Shown: in pieces, positions 29,805-39,617 of the stretch
How positions within the stretch are numbered: position 1 is the first letter of the stretch
Layout: each line of letters starts with the position of its first letter
Source of the DNA: Paracoccaceae bacterium
Lineage (GTDB): Bacteria > Pseudomonadota > Alphaproteobacteria > Rhodobacterales > Rhodobacteraceae
Direction: 5' to 3'
Length of the DNA: 64,000 nucleotides
Assembly (NCBI GenBank): GCA_902631295.1
Contig: CACOXV010000001.1
Coordinates: 1 to 64,000 of the forward strand
The notes under the pieces: generated by a model
Database searches by the model: none
What the model was told of the DNA's origin: nothing
The model's input: only the letters and a program-made list of their open reading frames with translations
Position numbers and translations under genes: made by a program

Positions 29805-31019
29805 TTAATTATCAAAACCACCAAAATTCTTAAATAAATTTGGATCACCAAAAATATCATTATATTCATTGGTGCTTCCGGTTCCCCCATCACCACCTTC
29901 CGTTTCAAGTGCATCCGCATTATTTTGTAGAAGCTTTAGCTGATCGGCAAAATTGGATTTTTTGGCATCTTCTGCCTTCGCAATGCACTCGGCACCGTAA
30001 AGATTATTTTTAATAATCTGTTGCCAACCAATGATAGCCACTAAAAATAAAAATAGAATTACAAAAATTGACTTGGGCAGAACAAATACTTTTTTGCTGT
30101 TTTCTTTCAATCGATCACTACTAATTTCCTTACTCATTTTTTCAGCGCTCTCCAGAGCCTTTTTTCTTTCCTGCCGGCGGCGAAAAATTTCGTATAAAAT
30201 TGCAGCTATTAGGGTCAAACATATGATTACAAAAGCCAGCGCGCTTATGGCTGGGCTAATTCCTAACCGCACTTTGGTTGCAATAACGGTTGTTAGCGTC
30301 TGCTCCGATAATATACTAAAGACGGTTGTATTATAATTTTCAAAAGAGGCTAAAAACGCGATGACTGCGGAAGAACCTATAGCTGGCATAAGGTATGGGA
30401 TTAATATTTTCATGAATACTTGCGTTTGGCTAGCACCCAGGTCTAACGCTGCCTCTTCTTGCGTCGTATCAAAACGTTGAAGCCGCGCTACAAAAATTAA
30501 AAAACAGTAAGTAGATATAAAACAAGTTTGACCCAAGATGGTTAGAAATATACCGTTTCTTCCCAACTCTGAAATAATTCCCTCGCCACCCAGGGTCGCA
30601 ATTCGATCCCACAAAACAACCGTTGATATCCCAATAACAACTCCCGGAAACAGAACAGGCATTATGGACATAGAGTAAAAAAGTGTTCGGAGCTTACTGT
30701 GAACCTGTGTCAATACTATTGCCGCTGACATACCAATTGGAACTGATAATGTGACGACTCCAAGTGCAATAAATAAGCTCGTTATAAAGCCAACATGTAA
30801 ATCCCTGTCTGCAGCCAAACCAGCCAATCGCTGACCATCGTACGCAATTTTTCCCTCATTAAACCATCTAAAACTAAAACATTCCCACGGGGTTATTGAC
30901 GGGAACTCAGCAGAATTAAATGCTGTAACGCTCATTATGATTAGAGGACCAAATAAGTATAGAAAAAATATAGAAATATAGATACCAAGTAAAATTTGGA
31001 ACGCACGGTTTGAGGTCAT
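29805..31019 (-). CDS. ABC transporter permease (PotC-like) with C-terminal extension
   Basis: EEAALDLGASQTQVFMKILIPYLMPA EAA motif; unusual charged linker + extra TM + acidic tail. Confidence 0.88.
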   Translation of the reverse strand: MTSNRAFQILLGIYISIFFLYLFGPLIIMSVTAFNSAEFPSITPWECFSFRWFNEGKIAYDGQRLAGLAADRDLHVGFITSLFIALGVVTLSVPIGMSAAIVLTQVHSKLRTLFYSMSIMPVLFPGVVIGISTVVLWDRIATLGGEGIISELGRNGIFLTILGQTCFISTYCFLIFVARLQRFDTTQEEAALDLGASQTQVFMKILIPYLMPAIGSSAVIAFLASFENYNTTVFSILSEQTLTTVIATKVRLGISPAISALAFVIICLTLIAAILYEIFRRRQERKKALESAEKMSKEISSDRLKENSKKVFVLPKSIFVILFLFLVAIIGWQQIIKNNLYGAECIAKAEDAKKSNFADQLKLLQNNADALETEGGDGGTGSTNEYNDIFGDPNLFKNFGGFDN

Positions 31020-31927
31020 CTAACAACCTCGCCAATTGTAACTTTAAACAAGCGCATCATCAAAAGCACAAAGGCTACGGAGACAACTAACAAAATAATT
31101 GAATAGGCTGATCCACGTGACCAATTATCATTCATATTAAACCACTGATAAATAAGTTGTGTGAACCAAAAAGTATTTGGGCTACTGAGCACGACTGGTG
31201 TAGCCAAGGCGCCTGCAGTGAGCATGAAAACCATAGTAGACCCAGAAGCTATGCCAGCTTTAGCATGTGGAATTACGATACGCCAATGTGTCCTTATTGT
31301 AGAGGACCCCAAATCTTTAGCTGCTTCAAGCTGATTAGTATCAAGCGTATCCAAAGCGTTGTATAATGGGAAAATCATTAAAAGTATGTAGGCGTATGTC
31401 AGGCCAGTATATAACGCGACGTCCAAGGCAATAAAATTTACCGCAACATCAAGCAAACCCAGTTCTATTAACAAATTATTTATTACGCCTTCGCCAGCAA
31501 ATAAAATCCGAATTGCAAAAGAACGAAGGAGTTCGTTTATCCAGAAGGGTATAATAAGAGCAAGTATCAACAAGCGCGTTGCGTTTGGTGTTGCTAGTTT
31601 GGCGATATAAAAGGCAATTGGATAACAAAAACATAAGTTTATAATTGTCACTAATACAGCGGTTCCGATAGTGTCAACAAATACCCCTATATCCACATAG
31701 TTGTATGTGTCTTTACTTGTCTCAGATCCAAAAAGAAAATGATTGTAATGTGTCAATGTATAGACATCATCCGGACCCCCTCTCAATAAGGGCGGTAGGT
31801 TGGGTCGAAATGATAAATCCAGCATATAGAGCTGTGGAATTAAAATCAAAAAAACTAACCAAAACGTTATGGCAATGAGAAAAAACGTTGAGATTAATGA
31901 TCCATTTTTTTTATAAAAACTATCCAT
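31016..31927 (-). CDS. ABC transporter permease (PotB-like)
   Basis: LEAAKDLGSSTIRTHWRIVIPHAKAGI. Confidence 0.9.
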   Translation of the reverse strand: MDSFYKKNGSLISTFFLIAITFWLVFLILIPQLYMLDLSFRPNLPPLLRGGPDDVYTLTHYNHFLFGSETSKDTYNYVDIGVFVDTIGTAVLVTIINLCFCYPIAFYIAKLATPNATRLLILALIIPFWINELLRSFAIRILFAGEGVINNLLIELGLLDVAVNFIALDVALYTGLTYAYILLMIFPLYNALDTLDTNQLEAAKDLGSSTIRTHWRIVIPHAKAGIASGSTMVFMLTAGALATPVVLSSPNTFWFTQLIYQWFNMNDNWSRGSAYSIILLVVSVAFVLLMMRLFKVTIGEVVR

Positions 31928-31939
31928 GACGCTTAACCT

Positions 31940-33052
31940 TTAATCAAGCGCCAGTGGGCCGCTAGGTAAAACGATTGCGCTTTGAGCTGAAAAGGCAAGC
32001 TCAATTTTAGAGCCAGGAGTAAGATGAGAAGTATCAAAGACACTGGGAACACTGAATCTAATACTTTTTTTTGTGCTCGATTTTAAATAAATATTTTTTA
32101 AGTTACCCTCAAACTCGATAGTTTTGATATCAGCAGAAAACTTGTTTTTAGGAGCTTTAGTATCTTTTGCTAAATTTAGAGACTCTGGCCTAACAAAAAC
32201 AATTGCCTCGTCTCCAACCCCTATATTGTGTAGATTACCAGCAGTTGTTTTCCCAATAGCTCCACTAAAAGACTTACCATCAACATTAACCTGCGCTGTC
32301 CCTTTTGAAACTTTTTCTACTTTTCCCGCAAAAGCATTATTTTCGCCAACAAAAGTAGCAACAAAGGGCGTACTTGGAGCTTGATATACTTCATAGCAAG
32401 AGCCCACTTGCTCAAGTTGACCGTCATTCATAACCCCAACTCTATCGGACATAGTGAGAGCTTCACCTTGGTCGTGCGTTATATAAATGAAAGTTATACC
32501 AACTCTTTGTTGGATGGCTCTGAGCTCAGTTCGCATTTTTTGACGTAATTTAAGGTCGAGCGCTGATAGTGGCTCATCAAGTAAAAGAACCTCGGGCTCT
32601 ACCGCCAGAGCTCTTGCAATTGCCACTCTTTGCTTCTGACCTCCAGATAATTCATGCACTTTCTTGTCACCTTGGCCATTCAAAGCAACCAAATCAAGTA
32701 ATTCACCAGCTCTTTTACGCCTTGCCTGTTTACCCACACCTCTGACCTCGAGAGAGAAAGCAATATTATCTGCGACTGACATTAGTGGGAATAACGCTAA
32801 ATTTTGGAAGATTAAAGAGGTTGGACGCTTATTCGGCCCAATGCCCGACATATTTTGTCCCCCAATAAGAACTTTACCTTCAGAAGGTTCAAGAAAACCT
32901 GATACGGCTCTTAAAAGTGTGGTCTTCCCACAACCAGAGGGCCCTAGGAAGCTAAAAAACTCACCAGCTTCTATTTTAACATTTACGTTTTTTGCGGCAT
33001 AAAAGTCGCCAAATGCGATTGATACACTTTGGAGTTCAACGTCAGCACTCAT
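31940..33052 (-). CDS. ABC transporter ATP-binding protein (PotA-like)
   Basis: GPSGCGKTTLLRAVSGF, LSGGQKQRVAIARAL, LLLDEPLSALD, TOBE-like C-terminus. Confidence 0.95.
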   Translation of the reverse strand: MSADVELQSVSIAFGDFYAAKNVNVKIEAGEFFSFLGPSGCGKTTLLRAVSGFLEPSEGKVLIGGQNMSGIGPNKRPTSLIFQNLALFPLMSVADNIAFSLEVRGVGKQARRKRAGELLDLVALNGQGDKKVHELSGGQKQRVAIARALAVEPEVLLLDEPLSALDLKLRQKMRTELRAIQQRVGITFIYITHDQGEALTMSDRVGVMNDGQLEQVGSCYEVYQAPSTPFVATFVGENNAFAGKVEKVSKGTAQVNVDGKSFSGAIGKTTAGNLHNIGVGDEAIVFVRPESLNLAKDTKAPKNKFSADIKTIEFEGNLKNIYLKSSTKKSIRFSVPSVFDTSHLTPGSKIELAFSAQSAIVLPSGPLALD

Positions 33053-33096
33053 TTATTTTATCCTCAGTATATTTCGGATACCGACAAACTAAACGA

Positions 33097-33118
33097 GCGC
33101 CAAGTGTAAACTTGGCGC
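33097..33118 (-). terminator. Intercistronic stem-loop between substrate-binding-protein and ATPase genes
   Basis: GCGCCAAG-TTTACA-CTTGGCGC on minus strand, followed by TCGTTTAGTTT. Confidence 0.6.
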
Positions 33119-33142
33119 CCACTTTATTTTTATGTTTACAAA

Positions 33143-34312
33143 TTATGCAGTTTCAAATTTGTTAGCATACTCAGCGCGCGCATCTGCAAACCAAGGTGGC
33201 TCAGGTGGCCAAGCGTTTAATTTAGATGCAGTATCACCAGGATATACTGCCTGAGAAATTGCTTTAGTTTCATCAGAATAGAAATCGGAAGCTCCAATTA
33301 CAGCTGAATTATAGCCTATTTCATTAATGGTTTGCCCACCAACTTCTGGAGTAAAGCTATAATTGATGAGCTCATAAGCCTCATCGATATTTTCCGCTTT
33401 AGCTGACAGCGTAATACCATCAACCCATGCCAAAGCACCCTCTTCAGTCGTCTGATAAGCGACAGGCTCACCAGCTTTCATCATTGAAACAATTGGCCCA
33501 TCCCATGTTTGACCAACAACTACGCCATCAGATGTAAAGCCTTGTTTCTGAGGATCAGCACCTGACCAGAATTTTACCAAGTTACCTTTCTTAGCGATAC
33601 AGTACTCAGTAATTATCTCCCAGTTCTTACGCATTGTGTCTTCATCTTTATATGAGGACCAGAAATCCATTTTACCCTGGTGATGCATCCAAATACCGCA
33701 TCCTGTCATCATTGAATATGTTCGACCCATCATGAATGCGCCATCAATACCAGGGTTAGGCTCCCAAAGATCTCCAAAACTTGGAAGTCCATCAGGTGTC
33801 CATTTATCAGTACGCCATGAGATAGACTCCGTACCCCATAACTGAGGAACCCAATGTGAACCTTTTCCACCAAAGTTCCAGTCTCTTTCCCCAACAGCGA
33901 CCATTCCTGGGTTAACATTTCCAATATTAGTAATTTTATTCATATCAAATGGAGCGAGAACACCAAGATTTTCCCATTGTAATGCTCTCATATTTGTAGG
34001 ACTTGCTAAATCAAAACCAGCTCCTCCACCTGCTTTCATTTTAGCAATGATCTCACCGTTATCACCAATCTTGGTATGGTTCACTGTAATACCAGTTTTT
34101 GCCTTGAAATCTGCAAGCACTGAGTCAGGTAGATATTCACCCCACATCAAAACATTTAGTTCACCACTAGTGGCGGCAAAAGCATTTTTTACAAACATTG
34201 GAGCAACTGGTGCAAATGCAGCAAGCGCAGCACCTCGCTTTATAAGCGTTCTACGGTTGAACTCCTTGGCAGCCACCCCTGTGGATAGCGAAGAGTTTTT
34301 ATTTTTAGTCAT
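33143..34312 (-). CDS. Polyamine-type ABC substrate-binding protein (PotD-like), possible Tat signal
   Basis: NRRTLIKRGAALAAFAPVAPMFVKNAFA; GELNVLMWGEYLPDSVLADFKAKTGI. Confidence 0.9.
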   Translation of the reverse strand: MTKNKNSSLSTGVAAKEFNRRTLIKRGAALAAFAPVAPMFVKNAFAATSGELNVLMWGEYLPDSVLADFKAKTGITVNHTKIGDNGEIIAKMKAGGGAGFDLASPTNMRALQWENLGVLAPFDMNKITNIGNVNPGMVAVGERDWNFGGKGSHWVPQLWGTESISWRTDKWTPDGLPSFGDLWEPNPGIDGAFMMGRTYSMMTGCGIWMHHQGKMDFWSSYKDEDTMRKNWEIITEYCIAKKGNLVKFWSGADPQKQGFTSDGVVVGQTWDGPIVSMMKAGEPVAYQTTEEGALAWVDGITLSAKAENIDEAYELINYSFTPEVGGQTINEIGYNSAVIGASDFYSDETKAISQAVYPGDTASKLNAWPPEPPWFADARAEYANKFETA

Positions 34313-34463
34313 TAATACCTCCGGGTTTAGTTAGTCTAGTAGTCGCAAAAGCTTGTTACTAATACGGTTAAAAATCAATAAAAATTTTAATAAAAGTATC
34401 AAATTTATGGTAGCTTTAAGTAATAATTACACTAACAGATATGCAAAATAGAGTGGTGCTGAA

Positions 34464-35534
34464 ATGAAAATACCTTTAATTACAACAACAATTGGCTCAT
34501 TTCCTAAACCAGCGTACACACCAATAAGAGACTGGTTTGATAGTGCGCGTGAAAAAGGAGGAATGAATTCTCCAGAAACCACAAGAAATTACCAAGCTGA
34601 TCTCGCTAAAAATATCGAGAAAAATGAAAAATTATTTATAAGAGCTGCAAAAGAGGCAATTGACGCGCAACTTCGAGCGGGCATTGATATTCCAACAGAT
34701 GGAGAAGTCAGACGAGAAAACTACATCCATTACCACTGCAGACATTTAACAGGTTTTGATTTCGAAAACCTTGAGCATCGCATCTTACGAGACGGAGCAT
34801 ATGAAACGGATCTTCCAGCCGTAAGAAGTAATGTCGAACATCAAGGACAAAACTACTCAGTCAATGACTTTCTGGCAGCACAGAAGCTATCTTCTAAACC
34901 CATAAAGTTCACTTTACCGGGTCCACTAACAATTATGGATACTACAGCTGATTGTTTTTACGACGATCGACCACGTCTTAACAAAATTTTAGCAGACACA
35001 ATTAACAAAGAAATTTTGGCCCTTGTGGACGCTGGATGTAAATATATTCAGGTAGACGAACCACTTTTTGCTAGAAAGGTAAGTGATGCTTTATCTTTTG
35101 GTTTCGAAGGGATTGATAGGTGTTTTCATAAGGTTCCAAAGTCTGTGGCGCGCATTGTTCATATGTGTTGTGGATACCCTGATTATTTGGATGATTTAGA
35201 TTATAAAAAAGCGGACCCTCAAAGCTATAGAGATCTCAGTTTTATGATAGAAGAAGCTGAATTTGATCAAATATCAATCGAAGATAAGCACTGCTGCAAC
35301 AACCTTGATCTTCTCGAAAAGTTCACGAAGAAAAGTGTTATTTTTGGCAGTATTGCAATTGCGTCCAGTAAGATGGAGACTTTAGACGAGGTGGTTGACC
35401 GTCTAAAACTAGCGCTTAACCACATAGATAGAGAAAGATTGATAGTTGCACCAGATTGTGGGTTGGGCTTGCTACCCCCAAACTTAGCCGAGGAAAAACT
35501 CAAAATAATGTGTCAAGCGGCGGCAATGGCGTAA
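34464..35534 (+). CDS. MetE C-terminal-like (core-MetE / UROD-MetE superfamily) methyltransferase
   Basis: TTTIGSFPKP, TLPGPLTI, YIQVDEPLF, HMCCGYP, IEDKH, VAPDCGLGLLPP. Confidence 0.85.
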   Translation: MKIPLITTTIGSFPKPAYTPIRDWFDSAREKGGMNSPETTRNYQADLAKNIEKNEKLFIRAAKEAIDAQLRAGIDIPTDGEVRRENYIHYHCRHLTGFDFENLEHRILRDGAYETDLPAVRSNVEHQGQNYSVNDFLAAQKLSSKPIKFTLPGPLTIMDTTADCFYDDRPRLNKILADTINKEILALVDAGCKYIQVDEPLFARKVSDALSFGFEGIDRCFHKVPKSVARIVHMCCGYPDYLDDLDYKKADPQSYRDLSFMIEEAEFDQISIEDKHCCNNLDLLEKFTKKSVIFGSIAIASSKMETLDEVVDRLKLALNHIDRERLIVAPDCGLGLLPPNLAEEKLKIMCQAAAMA

Positions 35535-35549
35535 GCCAGAGCTAGTTAT

Positions 35550-36638
35550 TTAATCAAATTCAACAGCACGGCCCTCTTTTGCACTTTCTTGAGCGGCTAT
35601 GCCCATAATTACAGATTTATAGCCATCCTCAAGGGTAACATCTGGATTTTGAATTTTTCCACGAACTAACTCAAGAAATCTTTTGTGCTGATAATAAGTG
35701 GATCCATGGTGATCCCCAGCCTCAAGCAGAACTGGATCCACTTTAACCTCAGTAACTTGGGGACCCATCGGGTGACGAGGGCTTTTGATTAATAATGGTA
35801 CAGGAGGATCTCCCAACTTTTGAGGCCAGAATCTTATCGGGCCAGGTATTTTCGTTTCCAGCTTGCCCTTATGACCCAAAGCGATTATTTCCTCTTGGTA
35901 TTTAGATCCTTCTGCAAACATGCAAAGTTCCAACATAGCTCTGACACCATTCTCAAAATCGACTATGACATATCCATTATCAAGGATATCTGATTTTTTG
36001 CCATTATAAACTTCATCTATATGATTAACATTCTGCCCAGCACTTGCCATGATCCGCTTTGGTTCTGACTTAGTAATTAGACGCATAAGATCAAAGAAGT
36101 GACAACATTTCTCAACAAATGTCCCACCAGAATTAATATTAAATCTGTTCCAATCTCCGACTTTACGTAGAAATGGAAAACGATGTTCACGAATAGTTAA
36201 CATATTTATGCCACCGGTCACTGTTTCAACGTTATTTATGAAAGACGAAATTGGAGGCATGTACCTATATTCCATCGCTACCCATACCGGGGCTTGGTAA
36301 TCTCGAATAAACTTCAAGATCAGTTCTTTATCCTCAACAGCAGTAAATAAAGGTTTTTCAACCAAAATAGGAAGTTTTTGGATTTCTGAAATTTTAAATA
36401 ATTGTTGAAGATGACAGTGGTTTGGGCTTGCAATAACGAGGCAATCAAGATTTGGGAATTCTAGTAATTTTTCCAAATTATCAACTAAAGCGGCTTCAGG
36501 TGCTAATTTTAAAGCTGACTGTGCCATCCCATTATTTGGCTCAAATATAGCTAAAATATTTGTACCATCTAGCAGCTTGATGTTTTTTAGATGCTCATGC
36601 CCCATCATGCCACATCCTATAATTCCATAATTTACCAT
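35550..36638 (-). CDS. Gfo/Idh/MocA family oxidoreductase
   Basis: VNYGIIGCGMMGHEHLKNI, ILVEKPLF; ATG 36638 preferred. Confidence 0.9.
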   Translation of the reverse strand: MVNYGIIGCGMMGHEHLKNIKLLDGTNILAIFEPNNGMAQSALKLAPEAALVDNLEKLLEFPNLDCLVIASPNHCHLQQLFKISEIQKLPILVEKPLFTAVEDKELILKFIRDYQAPVWVAMEYRYMPPISSFINNVETVTGGINMLTIREHRFPFLRKVGDWNRFNINSGGTFVEKCCHFFDLMRLITKSEPKRIMASAGQNVNHIDEVYNGKKSDILDNGYVIVDFENGVRAMLELCMFAEGSKYQEEIIALGHKGKLETKIPGPIRFWPQKLGDPPVPLLIKSPRHPMGPQVTEVKVDPVLLEAGDHHGSTYYQHKRFLELVRGKIQNPDVTLEDGYKSVIMGIAAQESAKEGRAVEFD

Positions 36639-36648
36639 GTTGATTCTT

Positions 36649-37365
36649 TCACTGTAACCGTTGCACATACCTGGACCTGGAGGTATCAAACCATGTCCTA
36701 GAATATTCCACTGGATATTTAAACTGGCCCCAACTCAGCCTTTCAACAAACCCTGTTAAAGTTCCTTTATCTAATGAAAAAGCTTTCGGTGCCCATTTTG
36801 GAACTTTTTCTATAGATACAGAATCTTCAGCTTTTGAAATCCACAAACCTAGATGTTCAGCATAATATTTATACAGTGACTCTGAGATGTTAGTTAAACT
36901 TACATCACCCACACTCTTGTCTATCCAAATTTCTTCAAGTGCAATAACCAGATCATTTAAGTATCTCAGACGCCTTATGCGGGTAGCTTGATTAGATAGT
37001 CCGAATGGAATTAAATCTTTAGGTTTTTCTTTTACTTTTACATCTAAAATATTTGCTCTAGGCAATCCTCCTCCCCCAATAAGCTCGAGTCGAAACATGG
37101 CGTAAACGCTTCCATTAACGTTATTTTGTTTAACGTAGTTACCCGATCCATGAATACGCCGCAAAAGCCCAAAATCGTCTAGACGTTTCAGAGCTTTTCT
37201 CAATGTAATAACAGATGTCTTGAAATCTTTAGCCATTTCCCGTTCAGGAGCTAAACGAGTACCAGATATAAGCCTTCCAGCCGCGATTTCACGAGCTAGA
37301 AACTCAGATATTTGTATATACTTCGGTAAAGAGCTTGAACCGATATTAAAATTACGCCCAGTCAA
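36649..37365 (-). CDS. GntR family regulator with UTRA domain
   Basis: YIQISEFLAREIAAGRLISGTRLAPEREMAKDFKTSVITLRKALKRL. Confidence 0.92.
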   Translation of the reverse strand: MTGRNFNIGSSSLPKYIQISEFLAREIAAGRLISGTRLAPEREMAKDFKTSVITLRKALKRLDDFGLLRRIHGSGNYVKQNNVNGSVYAMFRLELIGGGGLPRANILDVKVKEKPKDLIPFGLSNQATRIRRLRYLNDLVIALEEIWIDKSVGDVSLTNISESLYKYYAEHLGLWISKAEDSVSIEKVPKWAPKAFSLDKGTLTGFVERLSWGQFKYPVEYSRTWFDTSRSRYVQRLQ

Positions 37366-37397
37366 TTTTATTATCTTTCAAATTTCGTTAACATAAG

Positions 37398-37418
37398 ATT
37401 GATATACTATTGATATAC
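37398..37418. promoter_or_regulatory. Direct repeat ATTGATATAC x2 in GntR/LLM divergent promoter
   Basis: ATTGATATACTATTGATATAC, 11-bp spacing. Confidence 0.5.
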
Positions 37419-37469
37419 CTTTTTTCTAATGCTAGCAAATAGAAAGCCAAATAATAATTAGGGGTATTT

Positions 37470-38624
37470 ATGAGCGTTGTTCCGATTACTTCAGACGATC
37501 TAAAGTCAAGTGAAGTTGCATGGTTTTCAGCTTTGTGCTCTGATGACTATCAGTTTTTAGGTATTCCGGACGGAAGTTTGAGGTCAAGCTGGGCTCACTG
37601 TTCAAAGATCGTCAAGACAGCCGAAGCTCAAGGATTCAGAAATATTTTATGCCCATCCTCGTATCAAGTTGGTCAAGATACGCTCTCATTCGTGGCAGGC
37701 TGCGCACCAATAACAAAAAATATCAATCTACTTGCTGCTGTAAGATGTGGGGAAATGCAGCCAATTATGCTTGGTAGAACGCTCTCTACGCTTGATCATA
37801 TGCTTGAGGGAAGACTAACTGTAAACATTATAAGTTCCGACTTTCCAGGACAAACAGAGCCCAGCCCCTATCGTTATAAAAGGTCGCGTGAAGTAGTAGA
37901 AATACTAAAACAAGCATGGACCCAAGACGAAATAAATTTTGAGGGCGATATATATAATTTTCAAGGATTAAGCACAGACCCAGTAAGACCATATCAAGAG
38001 GGCGGCCCTCTTTTATATTTCGGTGGCTACTCTCAAGATGCTTTAGAATTATGTGGCCAACATTGCGATGTTTATCTTATGTGGCCAGAAAAAATTGAAG
38101 ACCTAAAAAACCGAATGAAAGCTGTTCACGCCGTTGCAGAGAAATACAACCGAACATTGGACTATGGATTGAGGGTACACATGGTAGTGCGTGAAACTGA
38201 AAAAGAAGCCAGAGAGTATGCAGACTTTATTGTCTCAAAATTGGATGATGGATATGGAAAAATCATCCGTGATAGAGCTCTTGACTCAACCTCGCTTGGG
38301 GTCGCTCATCAAACAAAAAATAGAGAACTTGCAGACAAATATGGTTACGTAGAAGACAATCTTTGGACTGGAGTAGGACGTGCAAGATCGGGATGTGGTG
38401 CAGCAATAGTGGGTTCAGCCGATCAAGTTCTTTCGAAACTTGAGAGCTATAAAAAAATGGGAATTAAAGCATTTATACTTTCGGGCTACCCACATCTGGA
38501 TGAGGCAGAATATTTTGGAAAACTCGTTATGCCTCATATGGACACTTGCTCGTTACCACACGTATATGGGCGAGTACCAAGTGAACTGCCCAAAACACCT
38601 CTAGGAACAGGAGTACGAGTCTAA
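37470..38624 (+). CDS. LLM-class flavin-dependent monooxygenase (SsuD-like)
   Basis: QVGQDTLSFVAGCAPITKNINLLAAVRCGEMQPIMLGRTLSTLDHMLEGRLTVNIISSDFPGQ. Confidence 0.92.
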   Translation: MSVVPITSDDLKSSEVAWFSALCSDDYQFLGIPDGSLRSSWAHCSKIVKTAEAQGFRNILCPSSYQVGQDTLSFVAGCAPITKNINLLAAVRCGEMQPIMLGRTLSTLDHMLEGRLTVNIISSDFPGQTEPSPYRYKRSREVVEILKQAWTQDEINFEGDIYNFQGLSTDPVRPYQEGGPLLYFGGYSQDALELCGQHCDVYLMWPEKIEDLKNRMKAVHAVAEKYNRTLDYGLRVHMVVRETEKEAREYADFIVSKLDDGYGKIIRDRALDSTSLGVAHQTKNRELADKYGYVEDNLWTGVGRARSGCGAAIVGSADQVLSKLESYKKMGIKAFILSGYPHLDEAEYFGKLVMPHMDTCSLPHVYGRVPSELPKTPLGTGVRV

Positions 38625-39514
38625 TGGAAAGAATAAATCTATCAGAAAAGCTTGAAGTTAGTCGTATAGTTTACGGCATGTGGAGACTGGTAGATGACCC
38701 TAATACATCGGCATCTCATGTTGAAAATAAAATAAACAAATGCCTAGAAAATGGGATAACAACTATTGATCAGGCAGATATTTATGGAGGCTATACTGCG
38801 GAAGCAGTTCTCGGACAGGCTTTGAAGCAAAATCCAAACCTGCGCGATCAAATAGAAATTGTTACAAAATGTGACATCGTTATTGATGCTGGAAGACACT
38901 CTGGTGCTAGAGTTAAACACTATAATACTTCCAGAGAGCATATTCATTCAAGTGTCGACGCATCTTTAGTGGAAATGGGTATAGACTATATTGATCTACT
39001 CTTAATTCACAGACCAGACCCCTTTATGAACCACCATTTGACTGGTGCGGCGCTTGATGAACTGGTGGCCGTCGGCAAAGTGGGCGCAATTGGGGTATCC
39101 AATTTCAGACCATGGGATTGGGAGTTATTACAATCTGCAATGAATAATAAACTGATCACAAACCAGATAGAGATAAGTTTAAATGAACCCAGAGCATTCA
39201 CTAACGGTGATGTAGCATTTCATCAGAGGCATGGTCATAATCTTATGGCTTGGTCACCACTCGGAGGTGGTGATTTAATTACAAGTAATGGAAAAATTCA
39301 GGTTGTCCTTGATGAGCTTGCAAAGAAAAATGAGGTTGACCGTGCTGCAATTGCAGTAGCTTTTTTACTGGCGCATCCCGCAAAGATTTTACCCATTTTG
39401 GGAACAAATAGCCTCGACAGGATTTCTTCAATTTCAGATGCTACTAAAGTGACCTTAGATCGCCAGGATTGGTTCAGTTTATATGAGGCTAGCCTAGGAC
39501 AAGAAGTTGCCTAG
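38624..39514 (+). CDS. Aldo/keto reductase (YdhF-like)
   Basis: TTIDQADIYGGYTAEAVLGQAL, YIDLLLIHRPDPF, GKVGAIGVSNF; start overlaps LLM stop. Confidence 0.92.
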   Translation: MERINLSEKLEVSRIVYGMWRLVDDPNTSASHVENKINKCLENGITTIDQADIYGGYTAEAVLGQALKQNPNLRDQIEIVTKCDIVIDAGRHSGARVKHYNTSREHIHSSVDASLVEMGIDYIDLLLIHRPDPFMNHHLTGAALDELVAVGKVGAIGVSNFRPWDWELLQSAMNNKLITNQIEISLNEPRAFTNGDVAFHQRHGHNLMAWSPLGGGDLITSNGKIQVVLDELAKKNEVDRAAIAVAFLLAHPAKILPILGTNSLDRISSISDATKVTLDRQDWFSLYEASLGQEVA

Positions 39515-39617
39515 AATATATTAATATAATTTGAGCAGTCAGCTTTGTATATACTAGCATTCGATAGCTTGATTAAACAGCTTTTTTAGTCAAAATAAAT
39601 TGAAATTAGGAAACACT

